From CBDCVY01 sp965223245 (GTDB lineage Bacteria > Nitrospinota > Nitrospinia > Nitrospinales > Nitrospinaceae), in NCBI GenBank assembly GCA_965223245.1, contig CBDCVY010000013.1, positions 992,001 through 1,056,000 on the forward strand: 64,000 nucleotides of DNA, read 5' to 3'. Within the stretch, counting starts at the first letter, position 1; each line of letters begins with the position of its first letter. Position numbers and translations under genes: made by a program. A model generated the notes under the pieces. That model was not told where the DNA came from. It did not search any database and saw only the letters and a program-made list of their open reading frames with translations. Below, piece by piece: positions 53,738-63,224 of the stretch.

Positions 53738-54824
53738 AAAATACATTGCAGAAAACTATGCCAAAGCTTTAAAGGATGTTAAGCAGGAATTGGGAGAAGA
53801 TGCGTTGGTTCTCTCTACACGTTCCATTAAGTATGATCCCAATAATGGAGGGCCACAGAATGCCTCAATGGTTGAAATTACTGCAGCAATGGAGCGCGAA
53901 AATAAGAAAGAAAATGCTGTTACCTCTACATTTGATAAAAATACAAATCTTCCAACTGTGTTTGAAGAATACGACGAAATAGGAGAATTGCATACCTTAA
54001 TTCGATCTTTGGTACCTCAAACTGAAAGAGCTAAATCGATTGGACTACATAATGGGCAATTAAAAATGTTCCAAAAGTTAACACAAAATGGAATCAATGA
54101 ACAATTAGCAGCGTTAGCGTTTAAACAAATCAATCGATTGGGACAAAAGGATCCTTTAATGTCTACTCCTCTAGAGGAACAGCTAGGAAAATTAATGAAA
54201 AAAGGAGTTCGCTGTGGAGGCCCCATTTCTCTTAACGAATGGGGGCCTAAAATTGTGGCTCTCGTGGGCCCTACCGGTTCTGGGAAAACCACCACTATTG
54301 CCAAATTGGGAGCCGATTTTGCCCTAAGGCAAAAAAAGAAAGTTGCCTTTATTTCTTTAGATACATTTAGGCTGGGTGCGGTCGAACAGTTGCAAATATA
54401 TGGAGATTTGATGCAAGTGCCTGTAGAAGTTGCTGCAGATCAAAGGGATTTCAAACAAATGGTCGAGGATCATTCAGATAAAGATCTAATATTAATAGAC
54501 ACTATGGGTCGAAATAACAAGGACGTTCAATATTGTGATGAACTAATAGAAGTATTTAAGACGGTATCAAATATTGAAATTCATTTGGTTCAAAGTGTGA
54601 CCTCTCAAGAGAAGGTTATCGAAAAAACTATTAAACAATTTTCTGGGTTAAATATAGACCGTTTACTGTTCACGAAATTGGATGAAGGTGTGAATTTTGG
54701 GCTTTTATTCAATGCTTCTGTTCGATATAAAGTCCCATTTTCATATTTTACCACCGGACAACGTGTTCCAGAAGATATTGAAATTGCAGGGCAAACCAAG
54801 GTTATTCGTTTGATTTTTAATTAA
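53727..54824 (+). CDS. flhF: Flagellar GTPase FlhF
   Basis: A 365-residue SRP-type GTPase that sets flagellum position at the pole. The B domain has IKKYIAENYAKALKDVKQELG. The G domain has the P-loop LVGPTGSGKTTTIAKLGA, the DTFRLGAVEQLQIY motif and LIDTMGRN, then TKLDEG. With FlhG it controls polar number and placement, so a polar flagellum is likely. Confidence 0.96.
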   Translation: MRIKKYIAENYAKALKDVKQELGEDALVLSTRSIKYDPNNGGPQNASMVEITAAMERENKKENAVTSTFDKNTNLPTVFEEYDEIGELHTLIRSLVPQTERAKSIGLHNGQLKMFQKLTQNGINEQLAALAFKQINRLGQKDPLMSTPLEEQLGKLMKKGVRCGGPISLNEWGPKIVALVGPTGSGKTTTIAKLGADFALRQKKKVAFISLDTFRLGAVEQLQIYGDLMQVPVEVAADQRDFKQMVEDHSDKDLILIDTMGRNNKDVQYCDELIEVFKTVSNIEIHLVQSVTSQEKVIEKTIKQFSGLNIDRLLFTKLDEGVNFGLLFNASVRYKVPFSYFTTGQRVPEDIEIAGQTKVIRLIFN

Positions 54825-54864
54825 TTTAGGCTTACATTAAATTATAGCCTCATCAAAAGAGAAT

Positions 54865-55743
54865 ATGCGACAAGTTGCTTCAGTTGGCCGACAGGCAAAT
54901 ACATTAAAACAGATGGTTAATTCCGGTTCAGCATCTCAAACTCCAAAAGTTTTAGCAGTGAGTAGTGGAAAAGGTGGGGTAGGTAAAACTAGTTTAGTTG
55001 CCAATTTGGCTTATGAATTAGGTAGCCAGGGATTTAAAGTTCTGATTTTTGATGCAGATATTGGATTAAATAATATTGATATTCTTTTGGGATTAGCTTC
55101 TCATTTTCATATCGGGCACGTTTTGTCCGGTGAAAAAAAACTAGAGGAGGTAATCATCCAGGGCCCTAATAAAATTGATGTGCTTCCTGCAAGTAATGGT
55201 TGGCAAGAATTAACAACTCTAGATAATGAGAAAAAAATGGTCCTTATGGATCGATTGGACCGGGTTAGTTTTAATTATGATTATATTATTTTTGATACTG
55301 GAGCTGGAATTTCTTCGAACGTAACTTACTTTTGTAGTGCTGCTCATGAAATAATTTTGGTGGCTACTACAGAGCCAACTTCTCATACAGATGTATATGC
55401 TCTTATGAAAGTACTCTTTCAGAACCACCATCAAAAAAGATTTCGTTTGATTGTTAATTCTGTAAAAAACGAAAGAGAAGCCAAAGAAGTGTTCCAAAGA
55501 TTATCAGATGTGGTTGATCGGTTTTTAACCCATGTGTCTATAGATTATTTTGGTTTTGTTCTTTATGACCCAAATGTATCCCGGGCAGTTCGTCAGCAAA
55601 AAGCCATATTAGAGCTTTATCCACATTCATCCATCTGCGGGGGAATTCAAAAATTATGTAAGAAACTGATAAAGGAACGCAACTTAATTCCGGAATCAAG
55701 TGATCGTCCTTTTCTCTGGAATCAGGTGTTTCAAGTACAATGA
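54865..55743 (+). CDS. flhG: Flagellar number regulator FlhG/FleN (MinD-like ATPase)
   Basis: A 292-residue ParA/MinD ATPase. An N-terminal basic segment (RQVASVGRQANTLKQMVN) precedes the deviant Walker A SSGKGGVGKTSLVANLA. DADIGLNNIDILLGL and DTGAGISSNVTYF follow. It activates FlhF GTPase and limits flagellar number. The stop overlaps the next ATG (ATGA). Confidence 0.95.
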   Translation: MRQVASVGRQANTLKQMVNSGSASQTPKVLAVSSGKGGVGKTSLVANLAYELGSQGFKVLIFDADIGLNNIDILLGLASHFHIGHVLSGEKKLEEVIIQGPNKIDVLPASNGWQELTTLDNEKKMVLMDRLDRVSFNYDYIIFDTGAGISSNVTYFCSAAHEIILVATTEPTSHTDVYALMKVLFQNHHQKRFRLIVNSVKNEREAKEVFQRLSDVVDRFLTHVSIDYFGFVLYDPNVSRAVRQQKAILELYPHSSICGGIQKLCKKLIKERNLIPESSDRPFLWNQVFQVQ

Positions 55744-56000
55744 ATGATTTAGTTGTAAAAAAAGTAACATTGTTATTTGCATTATTTGCATTTTCTTTTA
55801 TTACTGTAGGTAGTTGGATTTATGGTGCTCAAATTAGTACAGCTCTTTTTAGAGGAGTTGAGGGATTTGCAATTTTTGGGTTATTTGCATGGTTGGTGGG
55901 TAAACGATTAATGGCAACAAATTTCGAAAGTTATGAAATGCCTGAAGCCCTGCCAGATGACTCTGTAGCAAATGAAGAGAATATTGATAAATCAGCATAA
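55740..56000 (+). CDS. Small two-helix membrane protein in flagellar operon
   Basis: An 86-residue protein with helices VTLLFALFAFSFITVGSWI and GFAIFGLFAWLVGKRLM and an acidic C-terminal tail. It overlaps flhG by four bases and lies 16 nt before fliA, so it is clearly part of the unit. I do not recognise the family; a flagellar accessory role is inferred from context only. Confidence 0.75.
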   Translation: MNDLVVKKVTLLFALFAFSFITVGSWIYGAQISTALFRGVEGFAIFGLFAWLVGKRLMATNFESYEMPEALPDDSVANEENIDKSA

Positions 56001-56016
56001 CTTAGTGGATTAACTC

Positions 56017-56778
56017 ATGATTCAAAAACCCCAGGCCCCAGAAGTTGTTGAAATTTGTTCCGAGAATACAGAAGAAATAATTAAGGTTTATTCTCCAATG
56101 ATCAAATATGTTGCTAACAGAATTGCTCTTCGTTTGCCTCCTCACATTGAAGTAGACGATTTAATAAGTGTTGGTGTTTTAGGCCTAATTGATGCTATAG
56201 AAAAATATGACCCCACACGCGGGGCAAAGTTTAAAACCTATGCGGAATTTCGAGTTCGTGGGTCCATTTTAGATGAGTTGAGGTCTTTGGATTGGGTACC
56301 TCGGTCGGTTCGCCAGAAGGCAGCAAATATGGAAGCTGTTACGCAAAGACTTCAAGCGCGGTTTGGCCGTCCTCCTGAAGATGAAGAAATGGCAGAAGAA
56401 ATGGGAGTAAGTTTAGAGGATTTTTTTGAAACCTTAAATGAAACCCGTAGCATGCCTATAATTAGTTTAGATGATTTAGGAATTAATAAAGAATCAGGTG
56501 AACAGCAAAGCTTAATTGAATGTTTAGCAGGAAAAGGTGATGTAGACCCTCAAACTCAAATTCGTCTAAATGAACTCAAACACATTATTGCGACCGCTAT
56601 CGATTCTTTGCCGGAAAAAGAAAGGTTAATGATTTCGTTGTATTATTATGAAGAACTAACGATGAAAGAAATTGGTGAAGTCCTTGGCATTACCGAGTCC
56701 CGAGTTTCACAGATTCATTCGAAAGCAGTATTGCGTTTAAGAACGAAATTAAAATCCCTCATTGCCGAAGAGGCATAA
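56017..56778 (+). CDS. fliA: Flagellar sigma factor sigma-28 (FliA/WhiG type)
   Basis: A 253-residue sigma factor. Region 2 has DLISVGVLGLIDAIEKYDP, GAKFKTYAEFRVRGSILDEL and RSLDWVPRSVRQKA, the FliA/WhiG hallmark. Region 4 has LPEKERLMISLYYYEELTMK and IGEVLGITESRVSQIHSKAV. It would transcribe late flagellar genes. It ends one base from the convergent SGNH-like gene. Confidence 0.96.
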   Translation: MIQKPQAPEVVEICSENTEEIIKVYSPMIKYVANRIALRLPPHIEVDDLISVGVLGLIDAIEKYDPTRGAKFKTYAEFRVRGSILDELRSLDWVPRSVRQKAANMEAVTQRLQARFGRPPEDEEMAEEMGVSLEDFFETLNETRSMPIISLDDLGINKESGEQQSLIECLAGKGDVDPQTQIRLNELKHIIATAIDSLPEKERLMISLYYYEELTMKEIGEVLGITESRVSQIHSKAVLRLRTKLKSLIAEEA

Positions 56779-56779
56779 T

Positions 56780-57862
56780 TTAAATTTGATTTTTAAAAAT
56801 CTTGTTTAAACAATTTGGATTCGGATGCATGTAGTCATAAAATTCGGTTGGAAGGCATCCTGCCTTTAAAGGGCTATAGCTCCCAAAAACTTTAATTCCC
56901 AATTCATTTGCCATTAAGTTTATTTTTTTCTCTACTTTTTCCAAATAGATAGTAAATTTGCGAAATTTTGCTTTGAAACTATTGTGATGATAGGGAGTAA
57001 GTATAAAATAAATCTTTACATCTTTCTTTATTTTTCTAAGAAAACGGTTGAATTGAAGAATTAAATCCTCATCATAATATTTCCCATTTAATTTGTAGCT
57101 TGGTTTTTTGTCATAATTCTTATCGGTCTTATTTTTTATTAAATATTCTTTTGTGTATTGGTGACTTCCATCTTTAAGTTTACATGGTATTTTACATGGG
57201 TGAGATAATGGGTTTTCAACCAACTCCTGAAACTGAAAGTTTGTAGAAGATTCAAAATTCAAACCCTCACGCTTTATAAATCTGTAAGTGTGAAGAGTGT
57301 ACTCAAAATTTAGTAGATTTAATAAAAGGTTACTATTGATGGCTGTCTTTTTAAAATTAGGTTTATTAATCCTATTTTTATTTAAAAAAGAACTTAGGAT
57401 TTCAGTATTTATTGTATATCTTGTGTCCATGTCCCATTTTAATGTCCATGGGTCTATACCTAATAATAACTTTTTGGGAAGTTTTTTATTTTTATCAAGT
57501 ATCTCATAAAAAATAAATAGATCTTCAATAGACCCACCACTTACCCCTAAGTTTAAGAAACTTTTGCAAAGTCTATTTATATTTGGCCCTCTTATAATAC
57601 TTAATTGCATAATATGACTAGATCCAATTGCTATGCAATCTTTTGGTTTGGATTTTTGAGCAAGAAGGGTTGCTAAGTAGCGTTCATTTCCTGTCCAAGA
57701 AATGCCGTATTTGGATTTATTGAAGACTTCAAAAACCTTACCGCCGGAATTTTTTAAATAGTAAATTCTTCCTGGATCAATAAAGTAATTTAACGTTGCA
57801 ATCAAGGATAAAGAAAATCCAACAATTAAGAAAAATGAGAAAATGAATTTTTTATTTTGCAT
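56780..57862 (-). CDS. Membrane-anchored SGNH-like protein paired with MBOAT
   Basis: A 360-residue protein with an N-terminal signal anchor (FIFSFFLIVGFSLSLIATLNYF). A periplasmic domain with a GSSH motif (CIAIGSSHIMQLSI), which could be block I of an SGNH hydrolase, and a late DYMHPN (Asp/His block V position) follow. In MBOAT-dependent acetylation systems such as AlgIJX or DltBD, such proteins transfer the acetyl group to a polymer. It starts 6 nt after the MBOAT stop. Very AT- and Lys-rich coding, unlike most neighbours. Confidence 0.7.
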   Translation of the reverse strand: MQNKKFIFSFFLIVGFSLSLIATLNYFIDPGRIYYLKNSGGKVFEVFNKSKYGISWTGNERYLATLLAQKSKPKDCIAIGSSHIMQLSIIRGPNINRLCKSFLNLGVSGGSIEDLFIFYEILDKNKKLPKKLLLGIDPWTLKWDMDTRYTINTEILSSFLNKNRINKPNFKKTAINSNLLLNLLNFEYTLHTYRFIKREGLNFESSTNFQFQELVENPLSHPCKIPCKLKDGSHQYTKEYLIKNKTDKNYDKKPSYKLNGKYYDEDLILQFNRFLRKIKKDVKIYFILTPYHHNSFKAKFRKFTIYLEKVEKKINLMANELGIKVFGSYSPLKAGCLPTEFYDYMHPNPNCLNKIFKNQI

Positions 57863-57868
57863 GTTATT

Positions 57869-59314
57869 TTAAAATTGAAAATATAAAAATTCGCTTTCTC
57901 TTGAAATAAATAAAACAGCCAATGAAAACATTAAACCGACAATAATTGCTGAATACCATTTTTCTCTGAATATTGATGTTGCTTTTTGAGAATTTGGAAA
58001 GAAAAAGCTTATTAGAGTTGCAAATATTAATAAATTCATAATATATTTTGTCGGTTCGTTGCCTTTTATATTGTATATCCATTGAGAATTCACGCATAAA
58101 GCTTTATCCATAAAAAAATTGCACAACTTAGGAGGCCAACTGAACTCTTTTAATCCCATCATCGAGGAGATGATATCTTTTGCTCTTTCGATGTTTGGAG
58201 CTCTAAAAAAAATCCAAGAAATATGTACATATAGAAAGGTGACAAAAATAGAAACAAACATAGGGAGTCTTAATTTAAAATTACTGGAAATTTGAAAAAT
58301 GATTAGCCCTATTCCATGCCATAAACCCCAGATAAAAAAATTCCATCCTGCTCCATGCCAAATTCCTCCAATCAGGCAGGTAGCTAAAATATTAAGTAAG
58401 CTTTGATAACCTTTCCCCCTATTCCCACCTAAGGGAATATAAATATAATCTCTCAACCATCTGCCTAATGTAATATGCCAGTTTCTCCAAAATTCTTGGA
58501 TATTTCTTGATTTGTAGGGAGAGTTAAAATTAATGGGAATTTTAATGTTAAATAATAGAGCGGATCCAATAGCCATATCGGAATAACCGGAAAAATCAAA
58601 GTAAAGTTGAAATGTATAAGATAAAGATGTAACCCAAGATTCAAAAAAGTTCAATTGAGTATCGAAGTCGAATCCATTCGATACATATTTCGAAAATGAG
58701 TCAGCGATAACAGTTTTTTTAAAAAGACCAATTGTAAATATTGTGATTCCATCTCTAATGTTTTGACTGTTTATTCTCTGGTTTTTACTTGAGGAAAATT
58801 GAGGAATCATTTCTTTATGATGAACAATTGGCCCTGCAATAAGTTGAGGAAAAAAAGATACAAATAAACTGTAAGAACTTAAGTTGTATTCGTGGGTAAC
58901 CCCTTTGTATGAGTGGACCAAATATGCTATTTGTTGAAATGTAAAAAAACTTATTGCTAGGGGTAACGTTGTATTAATGTGTTCTAAATTTAGGGAGACA
59001 AGAGAATTGATATTTTCTAATATAAAATTGAAATATTTAAAAAAAATTAAGGGAGATAAATTTAGTATTACTCCAATTGCTAGCAAATTTTTATTGCCTT
59101 GTTTAGAAAGCTTTTTTCCTATGAAATAATTTAGATAAATAGAAATCAAAAGTAAGGAGAGAAACTTCGGATTCCAATATGCGTAAAATATATATGAAGC
59201 TAGAACTAAAAAATTAATAGAAGCTTTTTCATTAAACTTTGTTTGTAAAAGAAAGTAAAATAGAAATATGGAGGGCAAGAATATAAAGATATAAAGGTAA
59301 GAATTGAAAAGCAT
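57869..59314 (-). CDS. MBOAT family O-acyltransferase (AlgI-like)
   Basis: A 481-residue polytopic acyltransferase. Conserved MBOAT motifs: YLNYFIGKKL, PQLIAGPIVHHKEMIPQF, SYTFQLYFDFSGYSDMAIGS, FNSPYKSRNIQEFWRNWHITL, LGGNRGKGY and the catalytic His region LIGGIWHGAGWNFFIWGLWHG. It would move an acyl (probably acetyl) group across the membrane for modification of a surface polysaccharide. It is paired with the SGNH-like gene downstream. Confidence 0.93.
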   Translation of the reverse strand: MLFNSYLYIFIFLPSIFLFYFLLQTKFNEKASINFLVLASYIFYAYWNPKFLSLLLISIYLNYFIGKKLSKQGNKNLLAIGVILNLSPLIFFKYFNFILENINSLVSLNLEHINTTLPLAISFFTFQQIAYLVHSYKGVTHEYNLSSYSLFVSFFPQLIAGPIVHHKEMIPQFSSSKNQRINSQNIRDGITIFTIGLFKKTVIADSFSKYVSNGFDFDTQLNFFESWVTSLSYTFQLYFDFSGYSDMAIGSALLFNIKIPINFNSPYKSRNIQEFWRNWHITLGRWLRDYIYIPLGGNRGKGYQSLLNILATCLIGGIWHGAGWNFFIWGLWHGIGLIIFQISSNFKLRLPMFVSIFVTFLYVHISWIFFRAPNIERAKDIISSMMGLKEFSWPPKLCNFFMDKALCVNSQWIYNIKGNEPTKYIMNLLIFATLISFFFPNSQKATSIFREKWYSAIIVGLMFSLAVLFISRESEFLYFQF

Positions 59315-59395
59315 TTGTTTGCTTTATATGACTTTTGGATAAATTGGTATACTTGAGAATTAAAATATGTTTTAGTGAAAATTTTAATCAATCAC

Positions 59396-60346
59396 TTAAG
59401 GCCCATAAAGATCGTTTTTCTTATCTTCGCCTTTCGGTCGCGATTTCCACCTCCGGTGAAACCACATCCAAGGCTCTGGTTGTTTCTTAATTGTATTTTC
59501 AATAAATAATTCACACTCTTGAGTCCATTGGAAAATATCTTCTTCCTTATTTCCTGTTTTTTCTAATTTTAATTTGGGACCATAAACCACTTTATATTTT
59601 CCTCCCTCTTGGGGATAGCAGAACATAGGAACTATAGGTGTGTCGTTTTTGTAACTTAGGGTTGCCAGTGCCCTGGGGCTTGAGGCCTTTTTGCCAAAAA
59701 AATTTACAAACATTCCTCCATCACCCCCATTTTGATCCATCATAATTGCAACCCCACAATTATTTTTTACTGCACGAACCATTTTACGTGGTGACTCGTC
59801 TTTGTGGAATATCCCATTTCCGGAAGTGGTTCTTAAGTCCATAATCAATTTTTCTAAATAGGGATTATCTAGTCTTCGAGCAATCGAGTTTAATTGACAG
59901 ACGTTCAAATATCCGTGGTACAAGCCCATGATTTCCCAGTTTCCATAATGGGCGGTTAAAAAGAAAATTCCCTTTCCTTCCTCTATACAAGATTGAATTA
60001 CTTCCAATCCCTTTGGTTTAAATTCAATTAGTTGATGAACTCTTTCCTCAGGGTTTTTCATGACCCACACACACTGAAAAGCCGATACTGCCATTTGCAG
60101 AAAGGATTGCTTAATAATCTGCTTTTTTTCTGTTCTCGATATTGAATTCCCAAATGCTATGTCCAGATTAGTTTTGGCAATTTGTCTGCGTTTTTTTGCT
60201 ATTTGATGAAAAAGAGTTCCGGCTCCTTTTCCGAGTTTATAGACACTTTTTGCGGATAGACATTGTGTTGGTTTGCATAATGCTAAGAATAAAAGATATT
60301 CAAAAAAGTATCTTATTTTTTTGGGAAGTGTTTGCCGACGATCCAA
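59396..60346 (-). CDS. lpxL: Lipid A biosynthesis lauroyl/myristoyl acyltransferase-like
   Basis: A 316-residue inner-membrane LpxL/HtrB-family enzyme that adds secondary acyl chains to lipid A. The catalytic motif FLTAHYGNWEIMGLY holds the H-x4-E/D box, and VAIMMDQNGGDGGMFVNFFG and FCYPQEGGKYKV are also typical. The start is TTG: an in-frame TAA lies five codons upstream, and there is no ATG before Met at about residue 85, so TTG is required. The Shine-Dalgarno is weak. It follows acpS by 46 nt, and a role in lipid A is consistent with the surrounding envelope genes. Confidence 0.92.
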   Translation of the reverse strand: MDRRQTLPKKIRYFFEYLLFLALCKPTQCLSAKSVYKLGKGAGTLFHQIAKKRRQIAKTNLDIAFGNSISRTEKKQIIKQSFLQMAVSAFQCVWVMKNPEERVHQLIEFKPKGLEVIQSCIEEGKGIFFLTAHYGNWEIMGLYHGYLNVCQLNSIARRLDNPYLEKLIMDLRTTSGNGIFHKDESPRKMVRAVKNNCGVAIMMDQNGGDGGMFVNFFGKKASSPRALATLSYKNDTPIVPMFCYPQEGGKYKVVYGPKLKLEKTGNKEEDIFQWTQECELFIENTIKKQPEPWMWFHRRWKSRPKGEDKKNDLYGP

Positions 60347-60392
60347 CTCAAAGCCCGGTTAAATGTGATTGCGAATTTGAAAAATGATTTTT

Positions 60393-60773
60393 TTAATTAG
60401 ATTCAGCGACCGCCTGAGCGATAGCATGTATCTTATCGTGCGAAATTGAAATATGGATATTTTTTAAATTGAGGATATTGAAAATTTCTTTTCCCCTGCC
60501 TGCAAGGCATAAATTAGGTTTACCGGAGGATTCATTTCTGATTTCGATATCTTTCCAAGTTATACCTTGAGCTATACCAGTTCCTAAGGATTTCAAAACC
60601 GCCTCTTTTGCAGCAAACCGACCTGCAAAATGGTTGCAAGGGTTTGCTTGAGATTGGCAATATTTGGCTTCATGGGAAGTGAAAACTTTATGTATAAAGC
60701 GTTCCGCATGCTTTTCCAGCATTTTTTGAATTCTGGCAATTTCAATAATATCTAAACCTATTCCAAAAATCAT
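60393..60773 (-). CDS. acpS: Holo-[acyl-carrier-protein] synthase
   Basis: A 126-residue enzyme that attaches 4'-phosphopantetheine from CoA to acyl carrier protein. It starts IFGIGLDIIEIARIQKMLEKH, with the metal-binding Asp, and has FAGRFAAKEAVLKSLGTGI (metal-binding Glu) and HISISHDKIHAIAQAV. Normal length. It lies between tsaC and lpxL on the same strand. Confidence 0.96.
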   Translation of the reverse strand: MIFGIGLDIIEIARIQKMLEKHAERFIHKVFTSHEAKYCQSQANPCNHFAGRFAAKEAVLKSLGTGIAQGITWKDIEIRNESSGKPNLCLAGRGKEIFNILNLKNIHISISHDKIHAIAQAVAESN

Positions 60774-60849
60774 GAATCAGCCTCAGTCACTTTTTAAAAA
60801 TATTCTATTATAAATAAAACACCCTAAATAGATAAAAAATAAATTTTAT

Positions 60850-61569
60850 TTATTTTCTTTTACAAACATAACCCAGTGTAGATTCAATTTTTGAAATGGG
60901 CAATGCTCCTTCACGAATTAAAAGGGGAGGGTGAACAGTAGGGTCTAAAACAGTTGAAGGTAATCCTCCAACTGTTGGTCCACTGTCTAGAATTAAATCT
61001 ACTTTATTTTTAACAGATTCTTGGATATCAGCAATTGTTTGGGGATTTGAGGTCCCGCTAAGATTTGCGCTGGAAGCGGTAAGGGAGTGCCCTAAAAATT
61101 TCAAAATCTTTACTACAGTACTTTCCTTTGGGAATCGGACTCCAATTTTTCCTGTTCCTCCTGTGAGGTTTTTTGGCAATTGTGTTGCTGCTTTAAATAA
61201 AAGTGTCAAAGGACCAGGCCAATGTGCTTCCATTAATTTGTGACTAGTTTCTGAGATTTCGTTAGTCAATGAATCAAGTTGAGTCAACTCTCCTATTAAA
61301 ACCAAGATAGCCTTTTTCTCTGACCTTTTTTTTATTTTGAATAATTTAGATACTGATTCTTTAAGTAAAGGATTAGCTCCGAGACCGTAAAAAGTATCTG
61401 TTGGGAATGCAATTATTCCTCCGGAAGCAACTACATCTTTAATTAATTTAAGTTGGTCTTCGGGAATATTTGGTGCTGAAGTATTTAACTTAAGCGTCCT
61501 TTGCATAGGCTGATGGGAGTTTTTTGCTCTTACGTTCAACTTCCTTGGCTTGATTTTTTTTGCGGCCAA
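60850..61569 (-). CDS. tsaC: L-threonylcarbamoyladenylate synthase (TsaC/Sua5/YrdC)
   Basis: A 239-residue enzyme that makes threonylcarbamoyl-AMP for t6A tRNA modification. Core motifs: GGIIAFPTDTFYGLGANPL, FKIKKRSEKKAILVLI, WPGPLTLLFKA, GVRFPKES and SSANLSGTSNP. The start is TTG with a strong AGGAGG at 61575-61580, 5 nt away, so the basic 35-residue N-terminal extension (AAKKIKPRKLNVRAKN) is likely real. Without that Shine-Dalgarno an internal ATG at 61506 would have been preferred. Confidence 0.94.
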   Translation of the reverse strand: MAAKKIKPRKLNVRAKNSHQPMQRTLKLNTSAPNIPEDQLKLIKDVVASGGIIAFPTDTFYGLGANPLLKESVSKLFKIKKRSEKKAILVLIGELTQLDSLTNEISETSHKLMEAHWPGPLTLLFKAATQLPKNLTGGTGKIGVRFPKESTVVKILKFLGHSLTASSANLSGTSNPQTIADIQESVKNKVDLILDSGPTVGGLPSTVLDPTVHPPLLIREGALPISKIESTLGYVCKRK

Positions 61570-61675
61570 GGAAACCTCCTATATAAAAAATTTGGTCAAA
61601 TGTTTTCAATTAATGAAATTCAAATTTTCCATGTTTTTATAACAGGGTTATCTCTCGAGTTCAAGAACCTCATTG

Positions 61676-62914
61676 TTAACCCGTTTGCTGAACAGGTTCA
61701 TTCCGCTTCTCTCCATGTTTTATCTCAGGAAATAGCATTAAGGTGGCCACTATCATTAAACCAAATGAAATGAGACCAATATTTACTGTTCCAATCCGGT
61801 CAACGGTCCAAAAACCTATCATTGGGCCTATGGTTCCGCGGACACCGGTTAAAAAAACATGAACTGACATATATGCGGTTACTTTTCCCGGAGGAGCATA
61901 CTTGGTAACCCATAAACCCCAAGCCACAGTCCCTCCACCAAAAGCAATGCCGATTAATGCAGACCCTATTCCAATTACCCATGGGGTTTTGGTTAAGAAG
62001 AATAGTCCAACTCCAAGTGCAAAAATAATGTTAATTATCATCCGAAGTTTTATGAAATTAATTCTGTCAAATAATCTGGCCAAGATTGGGGCGGAAATAG
62101 CTCGCATAGAATCTGGGATTATGGTGATTATGAGTGCCACGAACATAGCGGAACCCTCAATGCCATAATGGCTTGAGGTAATATAATCTACCCTTAGGGG
62201 TAAAACCCATAGATTGGCAAAGCCCATAATGAACCAGGTTAATAAGACGTACCCAAAAGATCGATCTTCAAAGAGCAGCTTTAGGTTCCCTAGTGGATTT
62301 TTGTGATCACCATCTTCAATAACTTTTGAAGGCATTTTGTAAATTGTGAATGCTTTTGCAAGAGCAGCCAAACCCAAGCCAAATAATATCCATTTATAGT
62401 TGTCGAGGTCCTGATCTAAAAACCAAGATCCTATAAAACCAGAAAGAACCGATACTATTACTGTTACAACAATGGGTTTTGAATAGTATGCGCCCCGCCT
62501 ATGGGTGGGATAATTATCGCTATATATAGAAGTTAAAAATGGAACCATTCCATGAAGAAAAATAAAGCTGGTAATAATGCAAATCGTATAGCTTGAAATG
62601 GAAGAGGTTCCGGCGGATACTATTAATAAAACGCCACAGAGGGCTGTTGATAAGGCACCGCAGGTTGATTTTCTTAGGTTTGTTAAGGAAGCATAATGCA
62701 CTAAAAAAAGTGAAAATAACATTCCGATGAAAGGTGCGGACCCAATCAAGGACTTCGAATAATAACCCGCATCGAATAATCGAATGGCAATAAATAATGC
62801 AAATGTTTGTGTGCCTGAGGTTATGATACCTCTAAAAAAACCTCTCGCTAAATCCAACTGAAAAGTCTTTTTCCGAATATCAGAGGTCAGCCAGGTATCT
62901 GCAGGAAGATTCAT
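61676..62914 (-). CDS. MFS transporter
   Basis: A 412-residue major facilitator with about 12 hydrophobic segments. LVHYASLTNLRKSTCGALS and FDRINFIKLRMIINIIFALGVG fill the loop 2-3 positions. No substrate motif is recognisable. It lies 106 nt upstream of tsaC on the same strand. The substrate is unknown. Confidence 0.88.
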   Translation of the reverse strand: MNLPADTWLTSDIRKKTFQLDLARGFFRGIITSGTQTFALFIAIRLFDAGYYSKSLIGSAPFIGMLFSLFLVHYASLTNLRKSTCGALSTALCGVLLIVSAGTSSISSYTICIITSFIFLHGMVPFLTSIYSDNYPTHRRGAYYSKPIVVTVIVSVLSGFIGSWFLDQDLDNYKWILFGLGLAALAKAFTIYKMPSKVIEDGDHKNPLGNLKLLFEDRSFGYVLLTWFIMGFANLWVLPLRVDYITSSHYGIEGSAMFVALIITIIPDSMRAISAPILARLFDRINFIKLRMIINIIFALGVGLFFLTKTPWVIGIGSALIGIAFGGGTVAWGLWVTKYAPPGKVTAYMSVHVFLTGVRGTIGPMIGFWTVDRIGTVNIGLISFGLMIVATLMLFPEIKHGEKRNEPVQQTG

Positions 62915-63224
62915 TTATGGAATTGGCAAATTTTAATAATGAGGTTAGGATTCTAAAAGGAGTAATTAGATTTAAATTGTGTGCTAGAAAGCCATTTTAT
63001 AGAGCTAAGGTATTTGAGTTATTCTGTCATGTTATGAATCTAGAACCAAAGTAAAAAGCTTAGAGTTTAATATAGAATCATTTGATTGAGCTAAATTGTT
63101 TATTGCTTTGCTCAATGCTTTTGGGGAATGTATACTTGGAATGGTTGAAAATATATTTAGATAAAAATTAATAAAAATAATTATTTATAGGTATTTATTT
63201 AATTTAAAAGATTAAACTAAGTTT
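62915..63224. other. Divergent intergenic region, MFS / cinA
   Basis: About 310 nt without a gene. It holds a 7-bp inverted repeat, ATTGAGC at 63085-63091 and GCTCAAT at 63110-63116, with an 18-nt loop. No clear promoter is seen. Confidence 0.45.
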
